From: Xenorhabdus sp. BG5
GTDB taxonomy: Bacteria; Pseudomonadota; Gammaproteobacteria; Enterobacterales; Enterobacteriaceae
Assembly: GCF_015163665.1 (NCBI RefSeq)
Contig: NZ_JADEUG010000025.1
Span: forward strand, 1 to 54,958
Reading direction: 5' to 3'
Length of the DNA stretch: 54,958 nucleotides
Shown: one piece after another, positions 52,770 through 54,958 of the stretch
Position numbering within the stretch: the first letter of the stretch is position 1
Layout: each line of letters opens with the position of its first letter
Program-made: the position numbers and the translations under genes
Notes under the pieces: generated by a model
Database searches by the model: none
Told to the model about the DNA's origin: nothing
The model's input: the letters and a program-made list of their open reading frames with translations, nothing else

Positions 52770-54176
52770 TTAATGAGCAAGACGGATTTTACGCTTTTTC
52801 ACAATCTGAAACCCGATCATTAGAATAATAAACCAAATTGGTGTGGCTAGTAACGCCTGGCGAGTATCTGACTGCAAGGAAAGCAATACCAAAACAAAAG
52901 CAAAGAAAACCAGGCATACCCAAGACATGACAATACCAAATGGCATTTTATACACCGAAGCTTGATGGAGTTCTGGGCGACGCTTTCTATAAACCAGATA
53001 GGAACATAAGATCATGCTCCAAATAAACATAAACAGGATCGCAGAAACGGTTGTCACTAGAGTAAAAACCCGCATCACATCGGGGATAAAATAGATCAAA
53101 ATGACCCCAAATGAGAGACACAAACAAGTAAAGATCAACCCTGATGCCGGAACCGAACGGCGGGAAAGACGGCTAAACTGCTTTGGTGCATCTCCTTCTT
53201 TCGCCAAACCGAACAACATCCGGCTAGTGGAGAAAACCCCACTATTTGCCGAAGATGCCGCAGAAGTCAAAACCACAAAGTTAACAACGCTGGCAGCAGC
53301 GGGTAATCCGATCAAAACGAACAATTCCACAAAAGGACTTTTATCCGCGCTAATGACTCGCCACGGTGTGACTGACATAATGACAATCAAAGCCAATACA
53401 TAAAACGTGATAATACGGATAGGAATAGCATTGATCGCTTTTGGTAAAGATTTCATCGGGTTTTTAGTTTCCGCTGCGGCAGTTCCCACCAACTCAATAC
53501 CAACAAAAGCAAATATCGCGATCTGGAATCCGGCGAAAAATCCGCTTAACCCCATAGGGAACATCCCCCCGTCATTCCAGACATTAGAAAATGCTGCAAC
53601 ATGTCCTGCTGGTGATTTAAAGTTAATGCCAATCAAAATGCCTCCTGTCACAATCAAGGCAATAATGGCAATAATTTTGATCATGGCAAACCAAAACTCC
53701 AGTTCTCCAAACAGCTTAACAGTCGCGAGATTCAGAGTAAGCAATACCAGAACACACAAAAGCGAAGTTCCCCATTCTGGAAAGCCAGGTACCCAATATC
53801 CAACATAAGCAGTGATGGCTACAATATCTGCTATACCAGTAATTACCCAGCAGAACCAATAAGTCCAGCCTACAAAAAAACCAGCCCACGGCCCTAGTAA
53901 ATCCGCGGAGAAATCGCTAAATGATTTATAGTGCAAATTAGAAAGTAATAACTCTCCCATTGCACGCATAACAAAAAACAGCATAAAGCCTATGATCATA
54001 TAAACAAAAATGATCGATGGCCCCGCAAGAGAGATAGTTTTGCCTGAGCCCATAAACAGGCCAGTACCGATGGCACCACCAATCGCGATTAGCTGTATAT
54101 GTCGGTTGGTGAGACTTCGCTGCAAGTGCGAACTTCCAGTTTCAGTAGTGTGAGTGGGTTGTATTTTTTCTTCCAT
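52770..54176 (-). CDS. cycA: D-serine/D-alanine/glycine transporter CycA
   Basis: Amino-acid permease of the APC family, 468 residues from ATG 54176, near the 470 of E. coli CycA. The opening LTNRHIQLIAIGGAIGTGLF (about residues 24-43) and MGSGKTISLAGPS match it, as does LTSAASSANSGVFSTSRMLFGLA. About 12 hydrophobic helices are present. It imports D-alanine, D-serine and glycine by proton symport. A start at 54254 would add an unsupported 26 residues. Confidence 0.92.
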   Translation of the reverse strand: MEEKIQPTHTTETGSSHLQRSLTNRHIQLIAIGGAIGTGLFMGSGKTISLAGPSIIFVYMIIGFMLFFVMRAMGELLLSNLHYKSFSDFSADLLGPWAGFFVGWTYWFCWVITGIADIVAITAYVGYWVPGFPEWGTSLLCVLVLLTLNLATVKLFGELEFWFAMIKIIAIIALIVTGGILIGINFKSPAGHVAAFSNVWNDGGMFPMGLSGFFAGFQIAIFAFVGIELVGTAAAETKNPMKSLPKAINAIPIRIITFYVLALIVIMSVTPWRVISADKSPFVELFVLIGLPAAASVVNFVVLTSAASSANSGVFSTSRMLFGLAKEGDAPKQFSRLSRRSVPASGLIFTCLCLSFGVILIYFIPDVMRVFTLVTTVSAILFMFIWSMILCSYLVYRKRRPELHQASVYKMPFGIVMSWVCLVFFAFVLVLLSLQSDTRQALLATPIWFIILMIGFQIVKKRKIRLAH

Positions 54177-54409
54177 AGTTGTATCCAATTTATTCTCACA
54201 GCATGGCCTTAATACCCTCAAGCTGTGTTTAATAGAACATTTTGACATAGACAACCGCGCTATTAACAGAAGGATTTCACATGAAAAACAGAGTGATTAC
54301 AATTCGACCAATTAGTTAAGAGTTTGCTGTGCGTATTTTATTCAATTAGTAAAGAAATGGATATAGGCCATTGACGCTCAGTTGCCATTGGAGAATAATT
54401 AATCGTGTT

Positions 54410-54485
54410 GGGTCGTTAGCTCAGTCGGTAGAGCCGTTGACTCTTAATCAATTGGTCGGGAGTTCGAGCCTCCCACGACCCACCA
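54410..54485 (+). tRNA. tRNA-Lys (CTT)
   Basis: A 76-nt gene with encoded CCA. The acceptor stem is GGGTCGT / ACGACCC, the D-arm TTAGCTCAGTCGG, the anticodon loop ACTCTTAAT (anticodon CTT) and the T-arm GGGAGTTCGAGCCTCCC. It may be the target of the element whose integrase remnant lies just downstream. Confidence 0.93.
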
Positions 54486-54507
54486 ATTAAATTAATAGGT
54501 TATAGCG

Positions 54508-54756
54508 TTAATTATTTCCAACAACTTTCTTGCGTGCCATATTCGTGTCATGCACGCATAAAATACTGTCAATATTTTTCGCGTGCTCTTGCAAATGCAC
54601 TGGGGATAAATGAGCATATCGTTTAACCATTTCTATGCTCTCCCATCCCCCCATTTCTTGCAATGCTGATAGTGGGACACCAGATTGAATCAGCCAACTA
54701 GCCCACGTGTGGCGCAGGTCATGGAATCGAAATCCTTCTATTCCCGCCCGTTTCAT
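54508..54756 (-). pseudogene. tyrosine integrase C-terminal fragment, cut by an IS element
   Basis: Eighty-two codons remain with the HDLRH box ([21 protein letters not shown]) and the catalytic Tyr in [14 protein letters not shown]. The sequence stops abruptly at about 54756, where an IS481-type end begins, so the 5' portion lies beyond the insertion. Its end is about 20 bp from the tRNA-Lys gene, as expected for an element at that tRNA. Confidence 0.85.
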
Positions 54757-54958
54757 GTGTATTAGTCACGACGTGATCTGACACTGAACCTTGAAAGGTT
54801 GAGAGTTACCGACTTTGCTATATGGGTGTCGAATCCTTATACAAAACACGAGGTAACTCTCATGATTCATACTAGCAATCCTATTATCAAACACCAAGTC
54901 GGTTTGTTGAATCTCGCCAAGGAGCTCGGTAATGTCTCGAAAGCCTGTCAAATTATGG
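54756..54958. mobile_element. IS481-family insertion sequence, partial at the window edge
   Basis: The sequence from about 54756 begins TGTGTATTAGTCACG and interrupts the integrase gene. A transposase gene starts about 105 bp inside. The other end is beyond the window, so no target duplication can be checked. Confidence 0.75.
54862..54958 (+). CDS. IS481-family transposase, N-terminal part (runs off the window)
   Basis: The ATG at 54862 follows GAGGTAACTCTC. The first 32 residues read MIHTSNPIIKHQVGLLNL and AKELGNVSKACQIM, a conserved N-terminal helix-turn-helix of IS481-type transposases as I recall them. The catalytic DDE region lies outside. Confidence 0.75.
   Translation, partial: MIHTSNPIIKHQVGLLNLAKELGNVSKACQIM

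Overview
The window reads as a chromosome segment from an AT-rich enterobacterium of the Morganellaceae, most likely Xenorhabdus or Photorhabdus. This rests on gene content and protein similarity recalled from memory, not on a search. The core genes are E. coli-like and keep two E. coli neighbourhoods: yniA-yniB-yniC-ydjM-tcyP on the left, and leuZ-cysT-glyW-pgsA-uvrC-uvrY on the right. Between them lies about 33 kb of accessory DNA.

Layout. 1-9.8 kb: emtA, the Fur-controlled metal importer sitABCD, then yniA, yniB, yniC, an SOS-box-controlled ydjM and tcyP. 10.0-15.8 kb: a decayed lambdoid prophage with orphan HigA, a broken DNA methylase, broken terminase genes, nested Rz/Rz1 spanins, an Acb2-type anti-CBASS protein, holin and integrase remnants, and one intact caspase/C80-like protein. 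15.85-42.66 kb: a 26.8-kb P4-like integrative island in the 3' end of tRNA-Leu (leuZ). A 13-bp att repeat and matching arm-type repeats lie at both ends. Its cargo is (a) a methyltransferase-helicase-GIY-YIG nuclease operon, probably anti-phage or restriction-like; (b) an HTH regulator, a candidate structured RNA and an internally deleted second integrase; (c) a twelve-gene, tightly coupled nonribosomal peptide-type biosynthetic operon; (d) the P4 module: alpha-type iterons, a frameshifted primase-helicase, a ribbon-helix-helix protein with paired operators, AlpA, an array of four hairpins and the integrase.

42.6-49.4 kb: three tRNA genes, pgsA, uvrC, uvrY, a GFA-family protein, a small two-TM membrane protein, a frameshifted EamA exporter and a divergent LysR regulator. 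49.7-51.5 kb: a compact unit that looks like a ribosomal peptide (RiPP-like) locus, with an M29-metallopeptidase-like gene between a truncated and an intact 39-residue acidic precursor-like peptide that share their upstream region. 51.5-55 kb: an AaaT/YhhY-like acetyltransferase, a DUF4440-like protein, cycA, tRNA-Lys with an adjacent integrase fragment, and an IS481-family element that interrupts the integrase and runs off the window.

How the parts may work together. In the biosynthetic operon, a valine-type adenylation-carrier protein, a free condensation domain, a second carrier, a second acyl-adenylating ligase, two thioesterase/hydrolases, a DRE-TIM aldolase-cupin fusion, an asparagine-synthetase-like amidotransferase, two Fe(II) dioxygenases, a methyltransferase and an MFS exporter would make and export a small tailored acyl-amino-acid or peptide product. 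This is inference from domains. The leuZ island appears to be a P4-type satellite scaffold carrying both a defence-like operon and this pathway.
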